64,000 nt of DNA from Salinibacterium sp. NK8237 (lineage in GTDB: Bacteria; Actinomycetota; Actinomycetes; Actinomycetales; Microbacteriaceae). The notes beneath the pieces were generated by a model. The model had not been told where the DNA came from, did no database searches, and saw only the letters and a list, made by a program, of their open reading frames with translations. The DNA lies in assembly GCF_015864955.1 (NCBI RefSeq), contig NZ_JADYWE010000002.1:500326-564325 (forward strand). The letters are read 5' to 3'. Below are positions 20,131 through 29,572 of the stretch, piece after piece (the stretch's first letter is position 1; each line of letters starts with the position of its first letter). The position numbers were made by a program, and so were the translations under genes.

Positions 20131-20607
20131 CTAGCTCGTCGCAGGTACTACGGGGAATTCGATGCGTGTGAGCAATTCGGCCTCGCTTACGTCTCGAGGC
20201 GAGTTGAGATAGATCTCTCGCGGGGCTCCGGCATAAGTGTGACCGTGTTCGGTGAACCAGTCGAAAATGACCTCGTAAGCGGCCTTCAGGCCGCTGTACG
20301 AGCCCGCATGGGTGAGTGTCGCGACACGGCCACCGGCGAGTTCATGTGTTGTGAGGACCGGATGATCGATCAGGCCGTCGGCCACAGGAACGCACACTTC
20401 GCAGCTCCAGGGCCCATCGTGTCGCATCTCTTCGGTGTACACGGCCATCACAGGCCCGAGCACGGTGATCGCGGGATCGGCAGATTCAGAGAGCAGAGTC
20501 TTGATCGCACCGCTCATATCGGCGGGGAGATTTTCCATCGTTGTCGAGAATTCGATGCCCGCAACGATCTGGCTTGGCACTGTTTCAATAGCGATTTCCG
20601 GCGACAT
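20131..20607 (-). CDS. GyrI-like small-molecule-binding domain protein
   Basis: 158 residues from ATG 20607; a TTG two codons upstream is possible but has no better ribosome site. The GyrI/AraC effector-binding fold is indicated by VCVPVADG, ELAGGRVATLTHAGSYSGL, and FDWFTEHGHTYAGAPREIYLNSP. Such standalone domains bind hydrophobic drugs or act as inhibitors. No DNA-binding domain is attached. Partner unknown. Confidence 0.8.
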   Translation of the reverse strand: MSPEIAIETVPSQIVAGIEFSTTMENLPADMSGAIKTLLSESADPAITVLGPVMAVYTEEMRHDGPWSCEVCVPVADGLIDHPVLTTHELAGGRVATLTHAGSYSGLKAAYEVIFDWFTEHGHTYAGAPREIYLNSPRDVSEAELLTRIEFPVVPATS

Positions 20608-20657
20608 GGGCAAAACTCTACGCCTCGCGCGCGATGAGCGGTACCGGTTGTGCAGAA

Positions 20658-21440
20658 CTATTCAGTAGCACCGAAGAGCGCCGGAAAGGCGCCAAGGGCC
20701 CAGCCGTAGCCTACGAAAATGGCGGCGTCGATGAGAGTGTGAGCGATCACGAGGGGCAGCACGCGACGATAGCGCGTGTAGAGCCAGCCGAAGAGCAGAC
20801 CCATGGCGACGTTGCCGATAAACGCACCGATGCCCTGATAGAGGTGGTAGGTGCCGCGCAAAACTGCTGTCGAGATGATGATTTGCCAGCGTCCCCAGCC
20901 GAGATCACCGAGTCGGGCATACAAGTAGCCAATGACGATGACTTCTTCCGTGATGCCAGCACGCAGGGCTGAGAGCAGCAGCACGGGCACCGTCCACCAG
21001 TATTGGTCGAGCGCTGCCGGAACCACGTTGACGGTGACGCCCAGAGCGCGACCGCCGAGGTACACAGCGATCCCGGGGATGCCGATCGCCAGGGCGAGCA
21101 CGATTCCCCAGAGGCCGTCTCGTGCTGGACGGGTGAAGTCTATTCCGAGCCGTGACAGCCGAGGTTTGGATGCGTTCCACAGCAGAAAAGCAACGAGCGC
21201 GACCGGAGCGAGATCAAAAGTGATTCCGAGGATTTGATAGATCAAGTCGAAAGTGGGGCGCGAGCTGAGCGACGAATTCAGGGTCGCAGTCTGCTGTGAC
21301 AATGACTCGGTGCGCGTCAGCCGGTTGGTGATCGAGACGATCGAGTAGATGGCGGATGCGCCAAGGGATAGTGCTAGAACAATCGATATTTCTGCCCAGA
21401 GCCGGCCCCGCCGGGGAGGAATCGTCGGTGCTGAGCTCAC
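20658..21440 (-). CDS. CPBP family intramembrane glutamic endopeptidase
   Basis: 260 residues with about six membrane spans. The family motif appears as GITEEVIVIGYLYARL (paired Glu), a second block RGTYHLYQG and a third LVIAHTLIDAA (His and Asp). CPBP proteases cleave CAAX-type or membrane substrates; many bacterial members have no known target. The start is GTG 21440, because it overlaps the stop of the DCC-family gene as GTGA; the longer upstream frame to 21650 lies inside that gene and shows no similarity. Confidence 0.8.
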   Translation of the reverse strand: MSSAPTIPPRRGRLWAEISIVLALSLGASAIYSIVSITNRLTRTESLSQQTATLNSSLSSRPTFDLIYQILGITFDLAPVALVAFLLWNASKPRLSRLGIDFTRPARDGLWGIVLALAIGIPGIAVYLGGRALGVTVNVVPAALDQYWWTVPVLLLSALRAGITEEVIVIGYLYARLGDLGWGRWQIIISTAVLRGTYHLYQGIGAFIGNVAMGLLFGWLYTRYRRVLPLVIAHTLIDAAIFVGYGWALGAFPALFGATE

Positions 21441-21838
21441 GCGGATGGGCGCATGGCGCAGGCCGGCGTTCCGCCGGGCAGGCGGTGTCGGTAGCGCGAG
21501 ACGAAACGATAGCCGAGCGAGGCAACGAAGCTGAAGGGTTCGGTGGCGATGAGGTGACCGAGAAAGCGCCATCCGAAGGTCGGCTGCATTCTCAAGAGTG
21601 CTGAAAAGGCAATGTGGCCAGCGAACTGTCGAGTAGGAGTCACGAACCACGCCGCTTTATCGACGTCATCTTGAGTGAGCGCGTAGTCGTCAAGATCGAT
21701 CCATTGCCACGGAGTGCTCGAGGGAAACACAGGGAGAATGGCTTTCAAACGATTGACCCATAACGTGCAAAATGCGCAGTCACCGTCGAAGATCAATATG
21801 GTCTGTGGTGTGCGGGAAGTCGGGCTCGATTGCGACAT
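21437..21838 (-). CDS. DCC family (DUF393) thiol-disulfide oxidoreductase-like protein
   Basis: 133 residues. N-terminal ILIFDGDCAFCTLWVNRLK carries the DxxCxxC motif that names the family; WQWIDLDDYALTQDDV and GGTPACAMRPS complete it. Predicted thioredoxin-like redox protein; physiological role not known. Couples translationally to the CPBP gene. Confidence 0.85.
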   Translation of the reverse strand: MSQSSPTSRTPQTILIFDGDCAFCTLWVNRLKAILPVFPSSTPWQWIDLDDYALTQDDVDKAAWFVTPTRQFAGHIAFSALLRMQPTFGWRFLGHLIATEPFSFVASLGYRFVSRYRHRLPGGTPACAMRPSA

Positions 21839-21988
21839 GGTGAGATCTTAACTCACGATGCTGAACGCTGGTCTGGAGAGCTTTGCGCAGCTTTGTGGCG
21901 AATGTCACACATTGTGCGCGGGAATTCTGCAAAGTATGCACATAATCTTCACGAGCGTTACCGCTGTGTAACGTTTGGCTTTACAGTT

Positions 21989-22017
21989 TTGCTTGGGGCA
22001 TCCCCCCGTTTTAGGGT
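21989..22017 (+). promoter_or_regulatory. Candidate promoter of the peptide ABC operon
   Basis: TTGCTT (21989-21994) and TAGGGT (22012-22017) are spaced by 17 bases, 70 bases before the start at 22088. The match to sigma-70-type consensus is moderate. Confidence 0.4.
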
Positions 22018-22087
22018 GTGAACTATCAAGCGCGGTGCGGCGTCAAAAATTCCGTGCCGTTTGCACAAATCTGCACAGGAGGAAACA

Positions 22088-23698
22088 TTGAAGAGATCAC
22101 GCATAGGCATCAGTGCAGTCGCACTGCTGTCAGCCTCAGCGCTCGCTCTTGCGGGCTGCTCGGCGAGCGAGGCGCCAGCCGATGGCGACAGCGCCGCGAT
22201 CATCACCACAAACGGTAGCGAGCCACAGCAGTCGCTCATTCCGACAAACACCACTGAAACTGGCGGTGGAAAGATTGTTACCTCGATCTTCGCTGGCCTC
22301 GTTTCGTACACCGCTGATGGCGATGTAGAAAACGAAGTTGCCCAGTCGATCGAGTCTGAGGATGGCCAGAACTGGACCGTCACGCTCAACGATGGCTGGA
22401 CCTTCACGAACGGCGAGCCCGTTACGTCTGAGTCCTTCATCAAGGCATGGCAGTACGGCGCACTGCTCAGCAACGCTCAGAGCTCTTCGTACTTCTTCGA
22501 CAACATCGAGGGCTTCAGTTACGACGAAGAATCTGAACTCACCGGTCTCGACGCTGTAAGCGACACCGAGTTCACCGTCGCACTGATCAACCCCGAAGCA
22601 GACTTCCCGCTGCGTCTCGGCTACTCGGCATTCATGCCGCTGCCCGAAGCTGCATGGGAAGACCTCGACGCATTCGGCGAGAACCCCATTGGTAACGGTC
22701 CGTACATGCTCGCTGAAGAAGGCGCTTGGCAGCACAACGTGCAGATCGACCTCGTCACGAACCCCGACTACGACGGCGTTCGCACGCCCGCAAACGGCGG
22801 CGTTTCGATCGTCTTCTACACGAGCCAGGATGCTGCATACGCTGACGCTCTCGGTGGCAACCTCGACATTCTCGATGCTGTTCCGGACTCCGCATTTGCT
22901 ACCTACGAGTCGGACTTCCCTGGTCGCTCGGTAAACCAGCCTGCTGCGATCTTCCAGGCATTCAACATGCCTTACTACCTCGAGCACTGGTCGGGCGATG
23001 AGGGCAAGTTGCGTCGTGCAGCTATCTCGATGTCGATCGACCGCGCTGAGATCACGGATGTCATCTTCCAGGGCACCCGCACCCCCGCTACCGACTTCAC
23101 TTCGCCGGTAATCGCTGGTCACTCCGACAACCTTGCTGGCGCTGAAGTTCTTGACTTCAACCCGGATGAGGCCAAGAAGCTGTGGGCAGAAGCTGACGCC
23201 ATTGCGCCGTACGGTGACACTGTCTTCGACCTCGCCTACAACGCCGATGGTGGACACCAGGCATGGGTTGACGCTGTTGCAAACAGCATCAGCAACACGC
23301 TCGGAATCGAAGCTCAGGGCAAGGCATACCCCACGTTCGCTGACGCGCTCAACGACCGTGACGCTAACGCTCTCACCGGTGGAACTCGCGCTGGATGGCA
23401 AGCTGACTACCCGTCGCTGTACAACTTCCTCGGCCCGCTCTACGTTGATGGCGCTGGCTCGAACAAGGAAGGCTACTCGAGCCCCGAGTTCGAAGCCATC
23501 CTCGCTGAGGGTGCTAGCGCAACTTCGGTAGAAGAGGCAACGGCGAAGTACCAGGAAGCTCAGGAAGTCCTCCTGGTTGACCTGCCTTCGATCCCGCTGT
23601 GGTACTCAAACGTCACCGGTGTCTACTCTGACACCGTTGACAACGTTGTATTTGGTTGGGACTCTGTCCCGCTGTACAACGAGGTAACCAAGAACTAA
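22088..23698 (+). CDS. Oligopeptide/dipeptide ABC transporter substrate-binding lipoprotein
   Basis: 536 residues. I choose TTG 22088 because AGGAGG precedes it by five bases; an ATG at 22061 would place that site inside the gene. Lipoprotein signal with lipobox LAGC ahead of SASEAP. Family-5 binding protein: NGSEPQQSLIPTNTTETGG at the start, DGWTFTNGEPVTSESFIKAWQYG, IGNGPYML, and LPSIPLWYSN at the end. Similar to OppA-type proteins. Binds peptides outside the membrane for the permeases encoded downstream. A long hairpin separates it from those genes. Confidence 0.9.
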   Translation: MKRSRIGISAVALLSASALALAGCSASEAPADGDSAAIITTNGSEPQQSLIPTNTTETGGGKIVTSIFAGLVSYTADGDVENEVAQSIESEDGQNWTVTLNDGWTFTNGEPVTSESFIKAWQYGALLSNAQSSSYFFDNIEGFSYDEESELTGLDAVSDTEFTVALINPEADFPLRLGYSAFMPLPEAAWEDLDAFGENPIGNGPYMLAEEGAWQHNVQIDLVTNPDYDGVRTPANGGVSIVFYTSQDAAYADALGGNLDILDAVPDSAFATYESDFPGRSVNQPAAIFQAFNMPYYLEHWSGDEGKLRRAAISMSIDRAEITDVIFQGTRTPATDFTSPVIAGHSDNLAGAEVLDFNPDEAKKLWAEADAIAPYGDTVFDLAYNADGGHQAWVDAVANSISNTLGIEAQGKAYPTFADALNDRDANALTGGTRAGWQADYPSLYNFLGPLYVDGAGSNKEGYSSPEFEAILAEGASATSVEEATAKYQEAQEVLLVDLPSIPLWYSNVTGVYSDTVDNVVFGWDSVPLYNEVTKN

Positions 23699-23733
23699 GT
23701 AGTTCATCGGTTTACCCAGTTTCCACTCTCAAG

Positions 23734-23773
23734 GTGTGATGCCCGGGGCTGCTTTTGGCCCCGGGCATCACAC
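23734..23773 (+). promoter_or_regulatory. 16-bp perfect hairpin between binding-protein and permease genes
   Basis: GTGTGATGCCCGGGGC (23734-23749) pairs fully with GCCCCGGGCATCACAC (23758-23773) around an 8-base loop. It lies 36 bases past the lipoprotein stop, with no T run. Such intercistronic hairpins usually protect the upstream message or attenuate transcription, which would give far more binding protein than permease. Confidence 0.75.
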
Positions 23774-23836
23774 TGAGTACCCTCATTCAGTGATTGTGAC
23801 TCTTATGCTTATCCGTTCCTTTGAGGAAACCATCTA

Positions 23837-24766
23837 ATGCTTTGGTACGCAGGCAAGCGTTTCCTCCAGATGATCCCCGTATTTTTCGGCGCGACTTTTC
23901 TGATCTATTTCATGGTCTTTGCCGTTCCCGGCGATCCGATTGCTGCGCTCTACGGCGACCACCCACCGGCTCCCGGCGTTATTGAAGCGGTCCGGGCCGA
24001 GTACAACCTCGACAAGCCGTTCATCATTCAGTACCTCCTCTACATCGGCGGACTGTTCCAGGGTGACCTCGGAACCACGTTCTCCGGCCGCCCAGTGGTC
24101 GATGTCATGGCTCAGGCTTTTCCGATCACTGCACGCCTAGCGATCCTTGCTCTCGCTATTGAGGCCTTCTTCGGAATCATCGTTGGCCTTGTTGCCGGAC
24201 TTCGCAAGGGAAAGATATTCGACGCTTCTGCGCTCGTCATCAGCCTTTTGCTCATCTCCGTTCCGACTTTCGTTGTCGGTTTCATATTGCAATTCGTTTT
24301 CGGTATTCAACTCGGATGGGCGAGAACCACCGTCAGCGGCGCAGCGCCGTGGAGCGAGCTGATCTTGCCTGCCATTGTTTTGGCTTCCGTGTCATTCGCA
24401 TACATCGTGCGGCTCACTCGCGCGAGCGTCGCCGACAACCTCGGCGCCGACTTCGTGCGCACGGCAACAGCAAAGGGGCTTTCCCGCCGCCGCGTAGTCA
24501 CCGTGCACGTCCTACGCAACTCACTCGTTCCCGTGGTCACCTATTTGGGAGTCGACGTCGGCTCGCTCATGGTTGGCGCGATCGTGACCGAAGGAATCTT
24601 CAATATCAACGGTGTCGGTGGAACCGTCTACCGAGCAATTACGTTGGGAGAGGGCCCGACGGTCGTCTCGTTCGTGGCAGTGATGGTTATCATCTTTGTT
24701 CTCGCCAACTTGCTCGTTGACTTGCTCTACGCCGCGCTCGACCCAAGGATTCGTTATGCAAAGTAA
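23837..24766 (+). CDS. Peptide ABC transporter permease (DppB/OppB type)
   Basis: 309 residues, six predicted spans. Starts MLWYAGKRFLQMIPVFFGATF, with a cytoplasmic EAA loop ADFVRTATAKGLSRRRVVTVHVLRNSLVP-type region at about 208-235, where it contacts the ATPase. Forms the membrane channel with the next gene. TTTGAGGAAA ribosome site. Overlaps the next gene by 11 bases. Confidence 0.92.
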   Translation: MLWYAGKRFLQMIPVFFGATFLIYFMVFAVPGDPIAALYGDHPPAPGVIEAVRAEYNLDKPFIIQYLLYIGGLFQGDLGTTFSGRPVVDVMAQAFPITARLAILALAIEAFFGIIVGLVAGLRKGKIFDASALVISLLLISVPTFVVGFILQFVFGIQLGWARTTVSGAAPWSELILPAIVLASVSFAYIVRLTRASVADNLGADFVRTATAKGLSRRRVVTVHVLRNSLVPVVTYLGVDVGSLMVGAIVTEGIFNINGVGGTVYRAITLGEGPTVVSFVAVMVIIFVLANLLVDLLYAALDPRIRYAK

Positions 24767-25715
24767 CAACACCGGCCGTCAGCGGCCCGGCCAAGAACAC
24801 TTCATCGCGTCGCTAGCCGAAACACCGGTAGCCGAAGTCGACCAGGTTGATGAAAGTGGCAAAGCCCGCAGCACGTGGACGGATGCGTGGGAGTCCATGC
24901 GGCGTCGCCCGATGTTTTGGGTTTCCGCAAGTCTTATCTTCGTCATCCTTGTCGTCGCCATGTTCCCTGGATTGTTCGCCAGCGTGGATCCTCGCGACTG
25001 CTACTTGAAGTTCAGTAATGGCGATCCTCAGGCCGGTCACCCGCTTGGGTTCAACCGTCAAGGCTGCGACGTCTACTCACGAATTATTTTCGGTACTCAG
25101 GCTTCGGTGACGATCGGTCTATTGACGACCGTTATCGTGACGGTGTTCGGCGGCGTTATCGGAGCTCTTGCCGGCTTCTATGGCGGATTCCTTGACTCAG
25201 TCGTATCGCGCATCGGCGACGTCTTCTTCGCCGTTCCCACGGTTCTCGGAGCAATCGTTTTGTTCTCGGTTATTCCGGTTCGTGACGCATTGACGGTGTC
25301 ACTCGTGCTTTCGCTTTTCGCTTGGCCTCAAATCGCGAGAATCATGCGCGGTGCGGTTTTGTCCGCTCGCAACTCTGACTACGTGACGGCCTCGGCGGCG
25401 CTCGGCGTCTCGCGATTCCAGACCCTCGTGCGCCACGTGGTACCCAATGCGATCGCTCCTGTGATCGTGGTGGCCACGGTGTCCTTGGGCATCTTCATCG
25501 TCGCTGAAGCGACGTTGGGTTTCCTCGGAATCGGTTTGCCTCCGACAGTCATGTCGTGGGGAAACGAGATTAATCAGGCGCAGGTTACGGTTCGCACGCA
25601 TCCGCAGACCTTGCTCCTGCCGTCTGCTGCGCTGTCGATCACCGTTCTCGCCTTCCTCATGTTCGGCGACGTAGTTCGCGATGCCCTTGACCCGGAAGCG
25701 AGAGCACGCCGATGA
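24756..25715 (+). CDS. Peptide ABC transporter permease (DppC/OppC type)
   Basis: 319 residues, six spans after a hydrophilic N-terminus of about 50. The EAA loop reads NSDYVTASAALGVSRFQTLVRHV, and DPRDCYL precedes the first periplasmic segment, as in OppC-type proteins. Start ATG 24756 has AAGGA upstream. The stop overlaps the ATPase gene by ATGA. Confidence 0.92.
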   Translation: MQSNNTGRQRPGQEHFIASLAETPVAEVDQVDESGKARSTWTDAWESMRRRPMFWVSASLIFVILVVAMFPGLFASVDPRDCYLKFSNGDPQAGHPLGFNRQGCDVYSRIIFGTQASVTIGLLTTVIVTVFGGVIGALAGFYGGFLDSVVSRIGDVFFAVPTVLGAIVLFSVIPVRDALTVSLVLSLFAWPQIARIMRGAVLSARNSDYVTASAALGVSRFQTLVRHVVPNAIAPVIVVATVSLGIFIVAEATLGFLGIGLPPTVMSWGNEINQAQVTVRTHPQTLLLPSAALSITVLAFLMFGDVVRDALDPEARARR

Positions 25716-27463
25716 CCAACCCAGAAACAGTTCCAGTGACTACCGACTCTTCCACCGAAGAAACTCCGCTGCTGAAAATCCGTGGCCTTGAAGTTGGCTT
25801 CGAAACGCAGCGCGGAATCGTCTCCGCCGTGCGCGGCGTGGATCTCACGCTCTACCAAGGACAATCTCTGGCGATTGTCGGAGAGTCCGGCTCTGGTAAA
25901 TCTACGACGGCACAGGCCATCATCGGCCTGCTGCCTGGCGCCGGAAAGGTCGTCGGTGGGTCGATTGAATTCGAAGGAAATGACCTCTCAACGTTCACCG
26001 ACGCTCAGTTCGCTGACGTGCGCGGTAGCCAGATCGGTTACGTTCCTCAAGACCCGATGTCGAACCTGAACCCTGTGTGGAGTATCGGCTTTCAAGTCGA
26101 AGAGGCCATCAAGGCGAACGGAGTCGCCCAAGGCAAGGAAGCTCGCGCGCGAACCATTGAGGTGCTGCAGGAAGCGGGTCTTAGCGATGCGGGCGAGCGT
26201 CTCAAGCAGTATCCGCACCAATTCTCTGGCGGAATGCGCCAGCGTGTGCTCATCGGAATCGGCCTTTCGGCTCGGCCGAAGCTGCTGATTGCCGACGAGC
26301 CGACTTCGGCTCTCGACGTCACGGTTCAACGCCAGATCCTTGATCACCTGCAAACACTCACGCGTGACTACGGCACTTCGGTGCTCTTCATCACTCACGA
26401 CCTTGGGCTTGCTGCGGAGCGTGCTGAGCAACTCGTGGTGATGTACAAGGGCAAGGTTGTGGAGTCGGGGCCGTCGCGGGCGATCCTCGAGAATCCGCAA
26501 CATCCATACACTCAGCGCCTCGTTTCTGCGGCGCCGAGCTTGGCGTCGCGTCGCATCCAGTCGATTAAGACCTCGAGCGCCGATGGTGGAAGCGCGAAGA
26601 TCTTCAGCGAAGGTTCGCTTGATCAGGCCCTCATCGCTCGCGCTGCGAGTCGAGAAGCGGCAGCGGATGAAGACCTCATCAAGGTGAGTAACATCACGAA
26701 GGTTTACGAGATCCGCAAGCAGGGGTTCCGTAAAGACAAGCTCCTTGCCGTCAACGACATCTCATTTGGGGTCAAGAAGGGCACAACGACCGCACTGGTC
26801 GGAGAGTCTGGTTCTGGCAAGTCGACGGTGGCCAAGCTGATTCTCCAGCTCGAGTCGCTCACGAGTGGAACCATCGAGTTTGACGGCAAAAACCTCGCGG
26901 GCATCAAGGGGCAGGAACTCCTCGAGTTCCGTCGTCGTGTTCAGCCGGTGTTCCAAGACCCCTATGGTTCCCTTGACCCGCAATACAGTGTGGGCAACAC
27001 CATTGCGGAGCCGCTACTCGCCCACAAGCTCGGCACGGTGAAAGAGCGCTTCAAGCGTGTGAGCGAGCTGCTCGATCAGGTTTCTCTTCCTCAGTCCGTG
27101 CGCCACCGTTATCCCGGTGAGCTTTCGGGCGGCCAGCGCCAGCGCGTCGCAATCGCGCGGGCTTTGGCTCTGAAGCCCGAGGTGCTTGTGCTTGATGAAG
27201 CGGTGTCGGCGCTTGACGTGCTCGTTCAGGGCCAAGTGCTCAACCTGCTGACTGAATTGCAGACCGAGCTAGACCTGACGTACTTGTTCATCACTCACGA
27301 CCTTGCTGTTGTCCGCCTCGTCGCAGACAACGTGTGCGTCATGCAGGGTGGCCAAATTGTTGAAGCCGCGTCAACCGACGAAGTGTTTGAGAACTCCAGC
27401 AACCCCTACACGCGGGAATTGCTGGAAGCTATTCCGGGCGCCAACATCACACTCGGCGCGTAG
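25712..27463 (+). CDS. Peptide ABC transporter ATP-binding protein, fused double ATPase (DppD-DppF)
   Basis: 583 residues containing two complete ABC domains. Domain 1 (about 12-260): Walker A GESGSGKST, signature FSGGMRQRV, Walker B LLIADEPTSALD. Domain 2 (about 310-580): Walker A GESGSGKST, signature LSGGQRQRV, Walker B VLVLDEAVSALD, switch FITHDLAVV. This is the DppD-DppF pair in one chain, giving both nucleotide-binding domains of the importer. Last gene of the operon, followed by a terminator. Confidence 0.93.
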   Translation: MTNPETVPVTTDSSTEETPLLKIRGLEVGFETQRGIVSAVRGVDLTLYQGQSLAIVGESGSGKSTTAQAIIGLLPGAGKVVGGSIEFEGNDLSTFTDAQFADVRGSQIGYVPQDPMSNLNPVWSIGFQVEEAIKANGVAQGKEARARTIEVLQEAGLSDAGERLKQYPHQFSGGMRQRVLIGIGLSARPKLLIADEPTSALDVTVQRQILDHLQTLTRDYGTSVLFITHDLGLAAERAEQLVVMYKGKVVESGPSRAILENPQHPYTQRLVSAAPSLASRRIQSIKTSSADGGSAKIFSEGSLDQALIARAASREAAADEDLIKVSNITKVYEIRKQGFRKDKLLAVNDISFGVKKGTTTALVGESGSGKSTVAKLILQLESLTSGTIEFDGKNLAGIKGQELLEFRRRVQPVFQDPYGSLDPQYSVGNTIAEPLLAHKLGTVKERFKRVSELLDQVSLPQSVRHRYPGELSGGQRQRVAIARALALKPEVLVLDEAVSALDVLVQGQVLNLLTELQTELDLTYLFITHDLAVVRLVADNVCVMQGGQIVEAASTDEVFENSSNPYTRELLEAIPGANITLGA

Positions 27464-27473
27464 ATTCTCCGTG

Positions 27474-27509
27474 CAGAAGAGCCGTTCCCCTCGGGGAGCG
27501 GCTCTTCTG
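27474..27509 (+). terminator. Terminator of the peptide ABC operon
   Basis: CAGAAGAGCCGTTCCCC and GGGGAGCGGCTCTTCTG pair over 17 bp with one G-U and a two-base loop, directly after the operon. The following sequence has only a weak T run. Confidence 0.75.
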
Positions 27510-27566
27510 ACTTAGACTCGTTTCTAGCGTGCCACCGCGCGCTGGTGTTTGTGTGCAGGAGGTTTC

Positions 27567-29369
27567 GTGAGCGCCACAAGAATTACGGCGACCCTTGCTG
27601 TTGCCGCCACTGCAATTCTCGTGCTCGCTGGGTGCGTGCCCCAGCAATCGCCCACGATCGAGGGCTCCGCGTTGACCGTCGCGGTCACCGAGCCGTACAC
27701 CTCTGGCAATCCAGCCACGTCCTTTGGGACGAGCGACACTAACGCGACAATCGCGTATGCGACTGGCTCGGGTTTCACCTACTTTGACGATGATTCGCAG
27801 CTTGTGCGTGACGAGTCCTTCGGCCACTTCGAGAAGGTGTCGGATGACCCCCTCGCAGTGACCTATACCGTGGCGAACGGAGTGCGCTGGTCGGACGGGT
27901 CAGCGGTGGATGCCGTCGATCTGCTCCTTGAGTGGGCCGCGACATCCGGTGCGCTCAACACTCCTGATGCGGATGCCGCCGAGAGCGTCGATCCGGAAAC
28001 GGGCGCCCCCGTAGATCGGGCCGATAATCGCGTGCTGTTTGATGCGAGCGCTGCCGGAGACTCCGGAATCAGTCACGTCACTGAGATGCCGCAGATGAGC
28101 GAGGATCGGATGTCGCTCACGCTGGTATTCGATGAGCCGATCGCCAACTGGCAATCTGTGTTCTTCGGCGCCGAATCTTCGGCGAAGCCTGCGCATGTCG
28201 TGGGCACGATGGCGTTTGCGAGTGATGACTCCATTGCCGCGAAAGAGCGCGTCTTTTCGGCCATTACCGAGGGCAGCGGCAAAGACTTGGCCGCGGTCGC
28301 GCGCACCTGGAATACGGTGTTCAATTTCGACGGGATGCCCGTCAACGAGAGCCTCGTCGTGTCGAGTGGTCCCTATGTGATTACCGAGTTTGTGGCGAAC
28401 CAATATTTGACGTTGCGTGCCAACGAGAATTACAGCGGCATGCGGGAGCCGACTTTTCAGGAGATCCGCGTTCGGTTTATGAGCGATCCGCTCGCGCAAG
28501 CACAAGCTCTGCTCGTGGGCGCTGTACAAGTGGCGGTACCGACGATGAATCAGGATGTTCGGAACGCTCTCGCCACCATGAATGCCACCATTGTCGATGG
28601 CACTACTGACAGTTTTGAACATCTTGACTTGCAGTTTGCGGAGTCGAAGAGCGGCGTCTTTGACGATCCGCTCGTTCGTCAAGCCTTTGTGAAAACAGTG
28701 CCCCGCACCGCGGTTGTTCAGGCGGCGGTGGGGGAGGTCTACCCCCGAGCGACTCCCCGTGATTCGTTCCTCTTTGCCCCAGGCGATCAGGGTTATCGCG
28801 GTGCGCGTGCTGCCAATGGCTCTTCTGAATTCACAGAGCCTGACATTTCAGGTGCTAAAGAATTGCTTGCCGAAGCTGGCGTCAAGAAGCCTGAAGTCTG
28901 CGTCCTCTACGACGCCGACGACGACATGCGTGCCGCTGAGTACGAGGTAATTGCCGATTCGGCAGGCTCAGCGGGGTTTGTGATGTCAGATTGCTCGAGC
29001 GAGGAATGGCGCGAAGAGCTCGGAACTCCCGGTGCTTACGATGCGGCGTTGTTTAGCTGGCAGAATCCTCGCCCTGGCGTCGGTCTTTCTGCGGCCATCT
29101 ACGGCACCGACGGTTATGCCAACCTCAACTACTTCTCGGATCCCGGCGTCGATTCGCTGATTGGCGATGCGAGCAATACAGTGCTCGATGCTGAAGAACG
29201 ACGCGATGCTTTGACCGAGGCGGATGCTGCGCTGTGGAGTGCCTCGTATGGATTGCCCTTATTTCAGTACCCCGCAACCATCGCGTACGACCAAGACAGG
29301 GTCGCTAACGTCTCGCTATCCTCACTGAATCCAGGCGTATGGTGGAACGTGTGGGAGTGGAAGCCCTAG
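27567..29369 (+). CDS. Second family-5 ABC substrate-binding lipoprotein
   Basis: 600 residues. Start GTG 27567 behind AGGAGG. Lipobox LAGC at about residue 22, then a family-5 binding fold with VANGVRWSDGSAVDAVDLLLEW and SSGPYVITEFVANQYL. It differs from the first binding protein and has its own ribosome site after a terminator, with no permease of its own. It may feed the same importer or another one elsewhere. Substrate unknown. Confidence 0.85.
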   Translation: MSATRITATLAVAATAILVLAGCVPQQSPTIEGSALTVAVTEPYTSGNPATSFGTSDTNATIAYATGSGFTYFDDDSQLVRDESFGHFEKVSDDPLAVTYTVANGVRWSDGSAVDAVDLLLEWAATSGALNTPDADAAESVDPETGAPVDRADNRVLFDASAAGDSGISHVTEMPQMSEDRMSLTLVFDEPIANWQSVFFGAESSAKPAHVVGTMAFASDDSIAAKERVFSAITEGSGKDLAAVARTWNTVFNFDGMPVNESLVVSSGPYVITEFVANQYLTLRANENYSGMREPTFQEIRVRFMSDPLAQAQALLVGAVQVAVPTMNQDVRNALATMNATIVDGTTDSFEHLDLQFAESKSGVFDDPLVRQAFVKTVPRTAVVQAAVGEVYPRATPRDSFLFAPGDQGYRGARAANGSSEFTEPDISGAKELLAEAGVKKPEVCVLYDADDDMRAAEYEVIADSAGSAGFVMSDCSSEEWREELGTPGAYDAALFSWQNPRPGVGLSAAIYGTDGYANLNYFSDPGVDSLIGDASNTVLDAEERRDALTEADAALWSASYGLPLFQYPATIAYDQDRVANVSLSSLNPGVWWNVWEWKP

Positions 29370-29572
29370 TTTTTTGGGCCTCCTCAGCGGGCGGCTGCGA
29401 TAAATCTTGTCAAACAGGGTAAACTGGTGGAGCAGGATACTCTGAATGATCTTCTGCGCCCTCCCAAGATCTTTACCCGGTGGCATCAGGCCGCCGATCT
29501 GCTGCCGAGAATTTCTGCGCAGCGTCTGCGGTGAAAGACCGCACAGCCTCCAATGAATTAAGGAATATTGCT

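Noticed and set aside
22136..23401. Antisense frame across the peptide-binding lipoprotein gene
   Set aside because: Shadow only; it would also remove the lipobox-bearing gene.
29417..29478. GGGTAAA and TTTACCC arms upstream of typA
   Set aside because: Only seven bases each with a 48-base gap; could form a leader stem but no supporting pairing was evident.
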